A stretch of DNA of 64,000 nt from NCBI GenBank assembly GCA_963930775.1, contig OZ005698.1:4594501-4658500 (forward strand), given 5' to 3'. This DNA is from Cliona cf. orientalis. Taxonomy: Eukaryota > Porifera > Demospongiae > Clionaida > Clionaidae. The position numbers and the translations under genes are program-made. Shown one piece after another: positions 1-10,531 of this stretch. Within the stretch, counting starts at the first letter, position 1, and each line of letters opens with the position of its first letter. The notes beneath the pieces were generated by a model that did not search any database, was not told the DNA's origin, and worked only from the letters and a program-made list of their open reading frames with translations.

Positions 1-743
1 TTAGTAACGTGCGCATGTGCAGATGGAAGCAGGATGAACTTTGAACCTGTACCAATTATTGCAGAGGCCACACGTGGTACCCTCATAGCAAGCAGCTGCT
101 CTGGCTCCAACTAAGTGTGCAATAGCAACGTTCTCGCTCTGCTCGAGCGTTGCTACCAGGCTACTGACAGGTATGACAAAGAACAGACTTCGCTTCTCGC
201 TTCACTCGAGGCTCGGTTCAGTAGCTAGCTAGCGCTAGCGCTAGCTGTAGCTACAGCCCGAGGCATTAAGGGCACTCTTCTTTGTGCACACGACCCTACA
301 GTTCTGACCAATCCTGAGCCTTAATTGTAGTGCAGACTTTCTCTTTGCCCGTGCCGTGCGTTCATAGCAACCAGGCACATCCAAGACATGTATCCATGCC
401 CTCATGTAATGACACGGATTATATAAGAAAAATGACTGTCTGAAAATAATTTTAATTGTATATAGTATAATTGTATACATGAAGCTACTTCCTGTACCAC
501 GTACGCTCTCAGGCTTGCCCCAAGCAAGTTTATAAAAGCAACCAGAATGACTTTCAAATCAGGGCATATTACACAATTAACCCTCAGTACATGTGCAAGG
601 GGTATATGGTAGTCATTCTGTGCGTGAGTGTGTGTCTGTTACCACGCTAGCTGCTATACTTACATGTACCTGTTTTATACGTTGAAAATAAGGTGCCATT
701 AGGCTTTTTATGGTAGTTTCAAGACGTACTGTTATCATAGAGT
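1..743. other. Intergenic, no gene seen
   Basis: No convincing coding region. The stretch near 220-255 is a short self-complementary run of GCTAG/CTAGC words. The short open frames on the minus strand show no domain and look like chance. Confidence 0.5.
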
Positions 744-2254
744 AAGTAGGGATGGCCCGGATATACCATATATGTAATACATTACAAATACCCAAATATC
801 TCAAAATAAGTAGTTTTGTGAAATTTCTAAGTGTGAAAATCAGAATCTCCAGCAAATTATCTATCTAATAAGACCAAGATCATTCATCAAATCAATTGTA
901 TATGCTACGTAGAGAGAACCAGATGTTCAAATAATGGCCATTTCTCATTCTTTCTTTCTTTCTTTCTTTCTCATTTCCAGGGCTAACTTAAGACTGTCTG
1001 GATCTCTCACTTTAGTTCTGATATACATGTAAATCCATTCTATTTTGTAGCGCGCAGTGCAGTGGCACGCTAGTTTGGCGATTGGGTGTGTCTGATACGC
1101 CATTCTGTGAAATAATGCGCATGCTTGGAATGTGTTGCCATGGTGAGGTCATGTGACAGCGCCTGGCCGCGCGCCCTAGGCGATCGCGAGCTAGCTGGCT
1201 ATTAGTGCGTGCAGCGGTGCGCTGGATCAATCATGGATATGAAGGTGCAAGGCTCGAGGAGCGGTAAGGCGCTAGGCATAGGCGAGCTATTTGCTAGCGC
1301 GTGCAGCGCTAGTGCTCCGCTGGATCAATCATAGATATCATACCGTATCCGATCTAATTAACGCGCCTCTCTAATAGATGCGCCACCTTGGCCTGAAGTG
1401 TAATTTTCACGCTCTATTTAAATGCGCCCACCCACGCGTCCCTATACTTTTGTGTACAAATTTTGCGCGCCACCTGGTCGCGAAGGATAATTTTCAGGCT
1501 CTAATTGCGCGCCACCCAGCACTCGTAATTATTTTTTCATGGCGCGTTAATTAGATCAGATACGGTACTATCATATGAAGGCTCTGACAAGGCTCGAGGA
1601 GCGGTAACGTAAAGATCATAAAATTATGCTGGATACTGAGCTGTAGCTGCTGCCAACAATAAAACTTAAAACTTGGTTTTCTCACTAAGCGGAGTCTCAT
1701 GGGCCGCCTAAATAATACTATTATAGGCATATGAACGCAAGTTAATGAGGGGCATATGGCTACGGATTTTGACACCTCCCATGCATTAAGCTTCCACTTG
1801 ATTACACTGGACAGAAGTTGGCATTGATAAATTACACTAAGTACAATAAAAAAGAACAGAAACAAGTATAAAAATAACTGAATAAAATTGAAGAATGAAG
1901 TAGGGATGTCAGGATCAAAATGTACACGAACAAGAGATAATTGTATCTACTATATATACATCCCTATACGCTTGCTTTTCTCGACTATCTGATTATTCAC
2001 CTATTAATGTCGACGTGCACATGCTTGTTGAGTGCGGTATGTGGAATTACTCAGATTGTTCCCTAGTTGTCATAGCCAATGGTTCGAGTTTATCAGTTTT
2101 GATTCAATCGCATTATTACTGGTTATTTTTTGTACCCCTCAAAAAGCAAGCATAGGGATGTATAGTAGACACAATTATCTCTTGTTTGTGTACTTTTTGA
2201 TCCTCCCATGCCTACTTCATTCTTCAATTTTATTCAATTGTTTTTATACTTGTC
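744..2254 (+). repeat. Interspersed repeat, copy A of a family starting AAGTAGGGATGG
   Basis: This block is repeated at 53849-55230 and 55231-57045, in the same order: a left end reading AAGTAGGGATGGCCCGG, a CTTT tract near 947-972, a GC-rich middle, and a right end that is an imperfect hairpin finishing near TTTTTATACTTGT. Its own copy of the start sequence reappears inverted near the right end. It looks like a non-autonomous DNA element. No coding potential is visible. Boundaries are estimated from where the three copies stop matching by eye. Confidence 0.7.
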
Positions 2255-2269
2255 TATAATAATTTTGTG

Positions 2270-3075
2270 CTGTACCTAGGCTATTGCAATACATACACTA
2301 GTAAGCTACTGAAACTGGAAGCATTCCGCCTGATGCAACCTATCAAAGACCAGCGCTTAACAGGCATCAATACACCATTCAGAGCAGAGGAATGGGCCAT
2401 GCTCCTCAAAGATCATCCAGAGCATGATTTTGCCTATCAAATCTGTGGAATATGATCGATGTTCGGTTTCAAGAGAGCAAGTGAACTCCAACCATCGTGT
2501 CATAACATGAGGTCAGCAGCGGACCATGCCACCATAGTCTCCGAGTACCTGCAGCAGAAGAAAAGTGGGAGCAAGGCTATATGTGCTAGGTCCCTTCAGT
2601 CTGTGGGGCTTAATCAACATCTCTATACAAATCAGCGTCATCCTGAAGAAGCACTCTCAAGGAAAATGATGACTCACAGTCGAACTATTGTTCTCTGAAC
2701 GTATGAGTGTGAATCACGGTAGTAACCCCATCCTGTATTTCTTATCTTACATATGAGTGGAGTAGGTGGCAGAGAAAGTGTTGCAGCTAGCCCTAGGCAC
2801 AAAGATGGCGAAAATACATGTCAAAAGTGCCTCACCCGGATGACTGTCCACTTCTCGGGATGTTGTGGTAACTTTATATCGATGCTTTGTTACCATTTGG
2901 CCTTCTCTCCACCCTCAAGCTGTTGAACACCATTGCAGATGAGCTCGAATCAATCACAAGAGGAAGGTGATAGGATGGAGCCTTTCCCTCCAAGTGATAA
3001 CCCACTACAGTACTTGAATACTCCTATAAGTGCAAATCCCAGGCAGTCATTTGATAGCTATTGACGTCTCATTAC
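2270..3075 (+). pseudogene. DIRS/Ngaro-like retrotransposon reverse transcriptase fragment
   Basis: The plus strand encodes, in broken frames, a run typical of the region before and at the start of the reverse transcriptase of DIRS/Ngaro tyrosine-recombinase retrotransposons. Visible pieces are TPFRAEEWAMLLKDHP (2375-2425), then a stop and frame change near 2455, then LQPSCHNMRSAADHATIVSE (2490-2550), and further on VAERVLQLALGTKMAKIHVK (about 2765-2830). The last resembles the family's 'VDIKSAY' segment. The motifs follow the family order but need at least three frame changes. No YXDD catalytic box, recombinase domain or terminal repeats are seen, so this is a truncated relic. The superfamily assignment rests on remembered family patterns. 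Confidence 0.6.
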
Positions 3076-3339
3076 ACACTATTGAACACGCATCAGTGGG
3101 ATTCTTGAGACAGCTCAGATAATCAGTGACCAGTGATTGAAGCCACGCCCCTCATTATCTTGATCCTTAAGCTGGCTAATCGGCAAACTTGAAAGATTAG
3201 AAGGCTGTTTAGAACCAAGTAGTGACGAAAACCTTCCGTTTCGGGAGCGTATTTTATAGGCCAGTAAGTTTACTGTTGGTACATGTAGTAGCCACCATAA
3301 TCGACAATTCACTGCGCTCAGATCAGCTGAGCGCTAGAG

Positions 3340-3484
3340 CATGTCCTGGATCAATCGTGGAACGCATGCACGCTACTGCCACCGATCACATGACTTTACC
3401 ATGGCAACACAGTATGAGCATGCGCATTATATGGCAAAATGGCTAATCAGACATACCCACTCGCAAAATGCCCATCCCTACTTA
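3340..3484 (-). repeat. Fragment D of the AAGTAGGGATGG repeat family
   Basis: Read on the minus strand it starts TATAAGTAGGGATGGGCA and continues into the ATGCGCATGCTC...TTGCCATGG segment found in the larger copies at 1110-1150, 54265-54295 and 55640-55670. The inner part between these is missing, so this is an internally deleted copy. The flank GGTAGACTCTATAAG also precedes the copy at 53849. Confidence 0.65.
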
Positions 3485-4238
3485 TAGAGTCTACCAACTC
3501 TATGATACGAAGCCCAGAAATTTTTCTAAAATTAAGAAATGTCCAGGGGGAGAGGCAAATCAGAACCTTCAAGATTTCAGGCGGGTTACCGGAATATATA
3601 CATGTATATACATGCATATGACAATTTAAGTCAATTAAAGATTTGGAAACTTCAAAAGGAGGGGGTTTTGGGGGGGGGGGGTGCTGGCTTTGAGAGGAAT
3701 TTGACATACATGCATGTACCGTAGATTAATTGCGAAATTTTCGCTGTAAAAAATTTTCGTCAACAACCTTTTCCAATGAAAATTAAACACAAAATATTTT
3801 GTGTAACGTATGTCGACCTATACCTATTTTGGTCGCTAAAGTCTGGCAACAAAATTTAGACTGCGAAAAATTTAACATTTTACCGGCGAAAATATCCCGA
3901 TCTATGGTATATGTACATGTAATTCACTGTTTGCATGGTGTGTGCACAAGTTTTGATGCTGGTGGTACAGTTAGCAAATATATGTAATTATTAGCATTAT
4001 ACTCTGTATTAAAACTAATAGGGGTACGGTAGTTGTTCTGTGTGTGAGTGTGTGTGTGTGTGTATGTGTGCGTCTATTGTGCATACAGTGGTTCTGATCG
4101 AGCTGGAGGTCTGCTGTACTCCAGTCAAAATATTTTGTGCCAGTACAACTCTCGAAAGGCTTAAATGATTTTCAAGGCTACGGTAGAAAATCTTGCAGTC
4201 AATTCGTATGTAATGTAAACATTCCACTGTGCCACGGC
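3485..4238. other. Non-coding stretch with short inverted-repeat scraps
   Basis: No gene seen. It contains a G run near 3669-3680, a TG-rich microsatellite near 4043-4072, and sequence such as AATTGCGAAATTTTCGC at 3727-3743 that resembles termini of the local TA-flanked elements. A matching opposite end was not delimited. Confidence 0.4.
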
Positions 4239-4463
4239 TAGCCTTGTACCCATGCAGGCCCTTCAAGAGGAGAAAGGGCCTGGTACACATTGCAGGCGCA
4301 TAGGATAATCGGATACTCTATTGTATACTCTCCATTTATGGTCTATAGAATTCCAAAATCTGCAACAATGACTATGATAACACGACCAATCGCTATGGAG
4401 ACCGCATACACAATGTGTACCAGGCCCTTTCTCCTCCTCTTGAAGGCCCTGGGTACGAGGCTA
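4239..4463. mobile_element. TAGCC-type MITE with 9 bp target duplication
   Basis: The ends read TAGCCTTGTACCC and GGGTACGAGGCTA in inverted orientation. Flanks are TGCCACGGC on the left and TGCCATGGC on the right, matching at 8 of 9 positions. The same terminus and a 9 bp duplication recur at 5163, 21862, 41294 and 56071. Internal sequence has a second inverted pair (GAGGAGAAAGGGCCTGG and its complement). There is no coding capacity. A 9 bp duplication would suit a Mutator-like (MULE) transposase supplied in trans. Confidence 0.75.
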
Positions 4464-4789
4464 TGCCATGGCCTAATGGCCAGTGTTCCCAGACCGTACG
4501 TCTTTCCACATGCTGCATCCAGCACTGCAGTAAGCCGGGTTATGGTTCATGAGACTAGCTATTCCCATATTGAATATCGTACATGTGAATTTTTTGCCGG
4601 ATAAACATTTTGCTAAACCCAGGTACCAGATAAATTTGGTGGAAAAATATTTTTTGCCAATACAGTAAAGGCCTTTAGCAATGCTTAACACAAAATAAAA
4701 AAATTAACTTTTCACAAGTGGCAAAATTTTCTCCTGGCAAAAATTTCTATGTATACATGGTTTCTACGCTAACGTGTGAAGGAATTTTA

Positions 4790-5143
4790 ATGAGATGCAA
4801 ATGATATTCAGCGCCCTTTCAGGAAGTTCCGGCCAGGCACCTGTCACGCCCATTGGTGGGAATAAAATGTATTACGCCCTGTGGGAGTAGCATGCATTTA
4901 TCACACTAGCCAAGTGAATAGTAGCTCTCTCAAAAAAGCGCCTCAGCTACATACTGTACGGCACCCTAGAGTACTGTAGCTAGCGCTGTTTTTCTGTACC
5001 TACCCTGAAGCTCTGTACAGTCTCCAAAATGCACGCTACTCCCATAGAGCGCAATACATTAGATTCCCACCAATGGGTGTGATAGGAACCTGGCTGGAAC
5101 TTCCCGAAAGGGTGCTGAATATTATTTGCATCTTATTGAGTTC
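4790..5143. mobile_element. MITE with long inverted termini (~85-90 bp)
   Basis: The arms at about 4790-4865 and 5065-5143 are near-perfect inverted copies, for example GATGCAAATGATATTCAGCG at 4795 against its complement near 5120-5140. About 200 bp lies between them. No coding region. The target duplication was not resolved because the ends merge into AT-rich sequence. Confidence 0.65.
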
Positions 5144-5162
5144 CATCAACGTTATTATCGAC

Positions 5163-5627
5163 TAGCCTCGTCCCCAGGCCACTCCTAGTCTTGCGGAGCC
5201 AGATCCTTACGTGGGGGGAGAGGGTCTGGTGACTTGCTATACACAGAGTTGTTCCGGCGCTCTGTATAGAGCGGCACCAATCAGATTGCAGCTTCACTGC
5301 GTTACCATAGTCACACGCCTCCACAATAATCACGTATTGTCATTAAACATCGCACGCCACTTGAAATGATAGGCAATTAAGCACACGCCGCACAATATAA
5401 ACTTTACGTGACGTCACATAAAATGGCCAATTATTGCATTCCAGCAGAACAACTCCGTGTATAGCAAGTCACCAGACCCTCTCCCCCCGCGTAAGGGTCT
5501 GGCTCTGCGAGACCAGGCCACTCCCATGTATTCAATGTTGCACATGCAACATGTGCAACATTGAAAACTCCCATGTTTGCAACATGTGCAACATTGAAAA
5601 CATGGGAGTGGCCTGGGGACGAGGCTA
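5163..5627. mobile_element. TAGCC-type MITE, 465 bp, with 9 bp target duplication
   Basis: The termini are TAGCCTCGTCCCCAGGCCAC and its inverted partner ending GGGGACGAGGCTA. Flanks are ATTATCGAC and ATTATTGAC (8 of 9 identical). Inside are a second inverted pair around CAGACCCTCTCCCCC (5210-5250 and 5455-5500) and a palindromic block of ATGTTGCACATGCAACAT type at 5535-5605. It sits 41 bp downstream of the last recognisable exon of the aldo-keto reductase fragment and may have helped separate it from its 3' exons. Confidence 0.8.
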
Positions 5628-5668
5628 ATTATTGACTGTGCATCATGGAATCTCAATCTAGCTCTGAC

Positions 5669-6009
5669 CTTTGCCACACCTCTTTTACTTCTTGAATAGC
5701 GCCCAATAATCTTTTCAGAGTTTCCACCAGTATACCTAGATATTTATATAGAGATGAAGTTAGCTTTGAATACCAATTTATACAATCAAAACATACATCA
5801 GTGCAGTATCAACTTCAGTGTGTCCCTTCCCAAGAAATGTATCCATTAGTTCATTACACTATAATATTTGAGAATGATGGTATAGATCATTGTCCTCGAG
5901 TACATTAAACACTACGGAATTCGCATCTCACCGGATGATCTTCTATAAGAGTGCCTCTACCTATTTCCATGGCACCCAGAATCACTCGCAACTTAGTTTG
6001 AGAAGACAT
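5669..6009 (-). pseudogene. AKR7-type aldo-keto reductase, first three exons only
   Basis: Three minus-strand exons join in frame. Exon 1 (6009-5932) starts at ATG and encodes KLRVILGAMEIGR, the start signature of aflatoxin-aldehyde-reductase-like AKR7 enzymes; it ends at donor GTGAGA. Exon 2 (5858-5797) encodes FLGKGHTEVDTAL and ends at GTATGT in phase 2. Exon 3 (5735-5669) restores the frame with MYTGGNSEKIIG and ends at GTCAGA. The 73 and 61 bp introns have AG acceptors. AKR7 proteins normally have about 320-360 residues; only about 70 are present, up to strand 2 and the Asp/Tyr region of the TIM barrel. No further exon was recognised below 5669, where two inserted repeats lie. It is either a truncated gene or one with distant 3' exons. 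Family members reduce aldehydes and ketones with NADPH. Confidence 0.65.
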
Positions 6010-6132
6010 TCTCGTCCTCAGATTTAGGTGGCATGGGTGGCTCGGACCATGCCCTTCTTGATCTTGTGGACAGGGTGCTAACCCCCTCCCCCCCGATATT
6101 CTTAATGTTCGCGTGTGCAGGATCTGCGCACC

Positions 6133-6167
<35 letters not shown>

Positions 6168-6392
6168 CGGAAGAAGCCTGTGGACTTTGCATCTTCTTAA
6201 GGAAGTGGCACACACCCACGCTAAATTCCTGACCCCATACAGAAGCTCTTGGGTGGACTGTACATCATACTCCCACGACAGTTTGTGAGGTATCATGTAC
6301 GCAATACTCTTGATGACTGACAGGATGAGTAGCTGCAATGGCATACATCAATTATACAAGGAATGCACTATAAAAGAACTATAAAGAAAGGC
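6010..6392. other. Spacer with a 33-base C run
   Basis: It lies between the receptor stop codon and the reductase start. It contains a pure C run at 6134-6166. A minus-strand frame at 6344-6170 (SIAYMIPHKLSWEYDVQSTQ) preceded by an AG could be an exon, but no family is recognised. Confidence 0.45.
6134..6166. repeat. Poly-C homopolymer, 33 bases
   Basis: Counted directly. Similar long G or C runs occur at 10209-10227, 31549-31570 and 51247-51268. The length may be an assembly estimate. Confidence 0.9.
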
Positions 6393-8894
6393 TTATAAAT
6401 CAGTACCAGTGATAGCTGCAATGTCCTCCGCAGTAATGTCATATTGGTTCATATTAGTTAATGAACCAATACTCAAGCTACCTATACTTTCTCCAATAGG
6501 TCGTGCCACTTCGGGATGTTGTAGATAAAAAATACTCTGAGCTGTCTTATATTTTTTCCCCTTTTCATGTTTGATACAGATTTTGAACAATTTTGGGATA
6601 AAGACACTGATAAGCGTTCCCGAGGAGGATATGTTCACCCATGTGGCACTTGCAATATAAGCAAGTACAATTTCTTGCTGGAATGTAAATAGTAGCTGCA
6701 GCAAAACACCAAGGATGAAAGAAAGAGCTGTAGTATACAGAGCACCAGCAAGAGATTTGGAATCGTTATAGTACTTTTTTTGTTTAACATTCTTCTGAAC
6801 AAGACTAATGATAGCAACTCCAGTGAGCATCACTATCACTTTGTATGCTGTCAAGATTCCTAGCCATAGAATCAACATTTCCGAGGAGCAAGAAAAGAAT
6901 GAGCATCTCGAAAACTCCCTGTAGTTTGTTTGTCCCAGAGAAGGAAAACGTCTGTATGGATCAATAATTGTCCAAGGTATGAGATACATAACATCAACAA
7001 GGCCAAGTCCAAGAACTACCAACATCAAATGGTAATCTTTTAGAGGCCTCTTTGAAACCCAAGGGTCATTAAAAATACGATAGATTCTCCAAGCTTTTGC
7101 TAACATTGTTCCGTATGATAAAGTAAATGACAATGGCAAAATCCAAATTCGTACGACACAGATAGTTTTGAAGAGCTCATCACTCATTGTTCGACCAAGA
7201 GGTGACTCTAGAATGGCCAAAATTACAATAGTAGTGTAGGCAAAGAATGTACCAGCAATTATTACGTAATTCAATTTCTGAGATGAAGCAATTATGATCT
7301 TATGTTTTGCATAGCACCAATTAAAGCAACACATACTACATGCAAATGCCATACCAGTAAGTGTGAAGACCATGGATATGATCAATATGGGATCTGAGAC
7401 TGATTTTCCAACGATGGTTGGAGTATCACTTGGAGGATCAGTTGTAATCCCAAACCACTGAAAATTGTCTGCAATGATTTCATCATAATCGGGCTTAAAC
7501 TTGCCAGCTAGTGTAAGTACTCCATTCTGCATTTGGAGAACAATATCTATCCCAAGACGCTCCCCCTTCTCATTGAACTGAACTTGTCCAGATACACCAG
7601 TAAAATTTGTTACATAGAGAGAAGTGAGAACAGCTTTGTAGACGAGTGAGTTATACGGGTAGTCATCTGTGTTGTTAACATTGAGTAAGTCAGAGTTATC
7701 ATCTAAAGCTTTGGCGATTGACCATACAGCATCATATGTGGCTGCAGCAAGTGGATCTGGAGAGTTGTATCTTAAAGGACACCAAGAATTTAGATGAGAA
7801 GAGTACTCCTTTTTAAAATCTTGTATTGTTCTTCCATTCTGAGATGGAAGAGGTGTAGACGAGTCCAGAACTATGGACTCACCTGAGACAATAAGCACAG
7901 ATTCGACCTCATTCGATTCCAGCTGGCAGAATGCATTGTCCCTCCACCACTCTTCATTCAATGAACCAACAAATACAAAGAGAAATCCATCACTTGGAAT
8001 GGATACATTGCGGGTCATGCACACCAGCAAAGACGCTATTCTATTGGATACAAACCCTACTATCACTCGGATTTCATCACGTACAATTCCATTCATGAAT
8101 GCTTCAATTATTTCCTGATCAGTTCTTTCAGAATCGTCATTTACTTGAGCAAATCTGGTTATAGGAATAACTGTTCCACCGTTGATGAATTCAAAACCAC
8201 TTGGTGTACTCGATGATAATCTGACAAATTTTTCGATTACTAAATTAAACAAATCCGAAGTCTCATAAATCACACCTATTTTATTTGTCCAACCAAGGTG
8301 TGAAAGAAGGCGAAGCGCAGAGACTGTAGTGAGGTCAATGGAACGTGCTGTCTGAAAAAATGAGGGGAATTTTTCCCTTTCGTTGGTCAAGACTGGTAAA
8401 TTATAGCCATACGAAACCTGGGGAATATTCAGCCGCCTTCCTGCTACACCAGCAATAGCTTGCGTTACTGCACTACATCCGGGACCCAAGATGGCTAAAG
8501 TGAAAGAGTTGTCGGGTGGGTCACGGTCAACTGCACGATCTTTGATACTCTGAATGAACTGAAAATTTCCGAGGGCAGGGTCGCATTGCGTATCGCGAAT
8601 GTCCAGAGTAATGTGAAAATCCCCCAGAATATCCGAGGAGTTGTTTATCTCTTCTACAGCTAGCAAGGCTGCAGGAATCAGATGATATGTTGCAGTGGAT
8701 CCGGCTTCTCGTAGGTTATTACACTCTTTGAATGAGAAGAAAGCTGTCACTACGATCTCAATTTGACTACTTTTGGGCGTGTCTCCCAGGAGTGAGAGAT
8801 CCCCTTTGCAGTCACATTGCTGAAGTAGAATAGCCGCTTCAGACGTGAACCATTTTGTGAGGAACGTAAGTAATACGAAAGTAGCTTTTTTCAT
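6393..8894 (-). CDS. GABA-B-type metabotropic receptor (class C GPCR), intronless
   Basis: A single 833-residue frame. Residues 1-21 (hydrophobic, ending near TSEA) look like a signal peptide. Residues about 25-490 form a Venus-flytrap ligand-binding module, with LIPAALLAVEEINNSSDILG and the Cys-containing RDTQCDPALGN typical of the ANF-receptor fold. No cysteine-rich linker follows, which separates it from glutamate and calcium-sensing receptors and fits the GABA-B subfamily. Seven hydrophobic segments span about 500-770, including NYVIIAGTFFAYTTIVILAI, RIWILPLSFTLSYGTMLAKA and TALSFILGVLLQLLFTF. The FIPKLFKI motif closes TM7. The tail is short (about 60 residues) with no obvious coiled coil; it ends TGTDL, a possible class I PDZ ligand. 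The start is the first ATG before the signal peptide. Such proteins signal through heterotrimeric G proteins at the plasma membrane. The ligand cannot be assigned: binding residues were not compared and GABA response is unproven. Intronless copies are known in expanded receptor families. Confidence 0.9.
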   Translation of the reverse strand: MKKATFVLLTFLTKWFTSEAAILLQQCDCKGDLSLLGDTPKSSQIEIVVTAFFSFKECNNLREAGSTATYHLIPAALLAVEEINNSSDILGDFHITLDIRDTQCDPALGNFQFIQSIKDRAVDRDPPDNSFTLAILGPGCSAVTQAIAGVAGRRLNIPQVSYGYNLPVLTNEREKFPSFFQTARSIDLTTVSALRLLSHLGWTNKIGVIYETSDLFNLVIEKFVRLSSSTPSGFEFINGGTVIPITRFAQVNDDSERTDQEIIEAFMNGIVRDEIRVIVGFVSNRIASLLVCMTRNVSIPSDGFLFVFVGSLNEEWWRDNAFCQLESNEVESVLIVSGESIVLDSSTPLPSQNGRTIQDFKKEYSSHLNSWCPLRYNSPDPLAAATYDAVWSIAKALDDNSDLLNVNNTDDYPYNSLVYKAVLTSLYVTNFTGVSGQVQFNEKGERLGIDIVLQMQNGVLTLAGKFKPDYDEIIADNFQWFGITTDPPSDTPTIVGKSVSDPILIISMVFTLTGMAFACSMCCFNWCYAKHKIIIASSQKLNYVIIAGTFFAYTTIVILAILESPLGRTMSDELFKTICVVRIWILPLSFTLSYGTMLAKAWRIYRIFNDPWVSKRPLKDYHLMLVVLGLGLVDVMYLIPWTIIDPYRRFPSLGQTNYREFSRCSFFSCSSEMLILWLGILTAYKVIVMLTGVAIISLVQKNVKQKKYYNDSKSLAGALYTTALSFILGVLLQLLFTFQQEIVLAYIASATWVNISSSGTLISVFIPKLFKICIKHEKGKKYKTAQSIFYLQHPEVARPIGESIGSLSIGSLTNMNQYDITAEDIAAITGTDL

Positions 8895-8994
8895 TCTCTT
8901 GATTTGTCAGTCCTCGACTATAATAATTATGCATAGATAAACGATGCAAGATCCTCGCGCCACACCCCCCAATCGATCGAACGGTATGGCTAGC

Positions 8995-9118
8995 GAGCTG
9001 ACTACCGGTGTGGTATGTGCCGCGTACCGCGCGAGTGTTAGGCCACTAAGTCTAATTAAATACGTAAAGTCTAAAACACCGGAAACGGAATATAAAAAAA
9101 AAGATTGCGCAAGTATTA
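8995..9118. repeat. Repeat upstream of the receptor gene, matched inverted at 21485-21590
   Basis: The segment with ACGTAAAGTCTAAAACACC (9062-9080), GGAAACGGAATAT and an A run followed by GATTGCGC is present in reverse complement at 21485-21545. It begins about 100 bp upstream of the receptor ATG, so it may supply promoter sequence, but it is simpler to read it as a dispersed element. Confidence 0.55.
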
Positions 9119-9428
9119 ATATGTGCGCCACGTTACGAATTGTAGGGATGGGCCTCCACCCGACGCCTATTTAGCGCCTCCTACCATGTACTACTCGTGA
9201 CTCGCGTGTTTGTGTAACTGTTGATAACAGCCGAACTGTACTAGAGCACCGCAGCTCGTCTACATTGGTAAGCCAGATAGCTATATTAAATATCATGATT
9301 TATATTGGCTTCGCAGCATAAAAAAGTAGTGGATAATTTTAATCTGTAGGAGCCTGGATGGGGCATGCAGGGGGGGGCACTAATTGGACTGAGCACACTG
9401 CTATCCCCCCTTCAAATGATGTAGAAGT

Positions 9429-9722
9429 GCATGCATGTGCAAAAGTAGCCCTATGCAGTCACACATGAGTTTAGATATAGGGGTGATCACTTCTCTACTG
9501 ACACCATGACCGGGATAAAATTTGATTGGGTTTATTGTGGGCTGTGATTGCTTGATTCTGGCTGGAAGACTCCCATGATCGCTTGATATTTACTCTAAAA
9601 ATGTAGCTTGATGGCTTGACCAAATTACGCCAGAAAATTGCCGTTGATTTTATGATCTGTCACGTGATATTTGGACCCCCAAAATATTTGTACCCCCATG
9701 CAGACTCTGAAGACTAACCCTG
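9429..9722 (+). repeat. ~295 bp dispersed repeat, copy 1
   Basis: Nearly identical by eye to 12514-12811 in the same orientation, from GCATGCATGTGCAAAA to AGACTCTGAAGACTAACCCT. No open frame or inverted termini noticed. The two copies lie about 3.1 kb apart and diverge abruptly at the right end, where copy 2 joins a SINE-like sequence. Confidence 0.85.
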
Positions 9723-9840
9723 TCGTACAGACCCTGGAAACTTACCCTGCTAACCATTCATACCCAGAAGCCAGCCCCTGACACTTCTGAATCTCTGCTA
9801 TAGTTGATAACGTGCATGGGGGTCCATATCTTTAATATTA

Positions 9841-10170
9841 TAGACGACTTAAGGTGTGACCGTTTAGCCCATTAACTGCATAGCAGCCGTTGCTATCCGC
9901 CATTTTGGTGGTCAACTGGCAATACCACATGTACTGCCAGTATGCCAGTGGAAGCTAGCAAAGATCGATCATGAGCAAGAAGTATACCGACAGTTTGTCT
10001 AAAGCAGCTTGAGAGCATTACATCCGGAAGCTTCAATGCCTTTACGGTGTCATAGGCGAGCTGAGGGACGAGAAATGCACTCATGATCATACGCTGTATA
10101 AAGCTATGGCATTGTTGACCACCAACATGTGCAGTTAATTGGCTAAACGGTCACGCCTTAAGTCGTCTAT
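9841..10170. mobile_element. MITE, ~330 bp, GACGACTTAAG termini flanked by TA
   Basis: The left terminus GACGACTTAAGGTGTGACCG (9843-9862) and the right terminus ending CTTAAGTCGTC (10158-10168) are inverted copies over roughly 35 bp. A TA lies on each side. A minus-strand frame inside (9893-10090) has no recognisable domain. Confidence 0.7.
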
Positions 10171-10531
10171 AAGGGCCGGAGGTCCAAATATTTTGAAATA
10201 TATGGACCGGGGGGGGGGGGGGGGGGGAGGGGGGTGGGGGGAACATAAAAGGGGGTCCAAATTTGTCACGACAGATCACTCTATAGTTTTACTGAGGTGA
10301 ACACCAGTACACTGAATTGAGCGGGATCAAAACACCTGGTCGTGGGTATCGGGTATAGTAGTGACCATCCCTTTCAAGGGGTGGTCACTACTGTATAGCT
10401 GTCAATGCTATGTTACATGTAGGTGATAGGAGTCTACAAGCCCTTGGTGATATGTATTCCTCGATGCCATGGTGATAATTTATATGTTATATGATGTTCA
10501 CTTAACAATCAGAATGATGTACCAGACCTAT

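Noticed and set aside
5905..6344. Glycine-rich minus-strand frames
   Set aside because: They are translations of the 33-base C run; only the AKR-like start at 6009 inside them has support.
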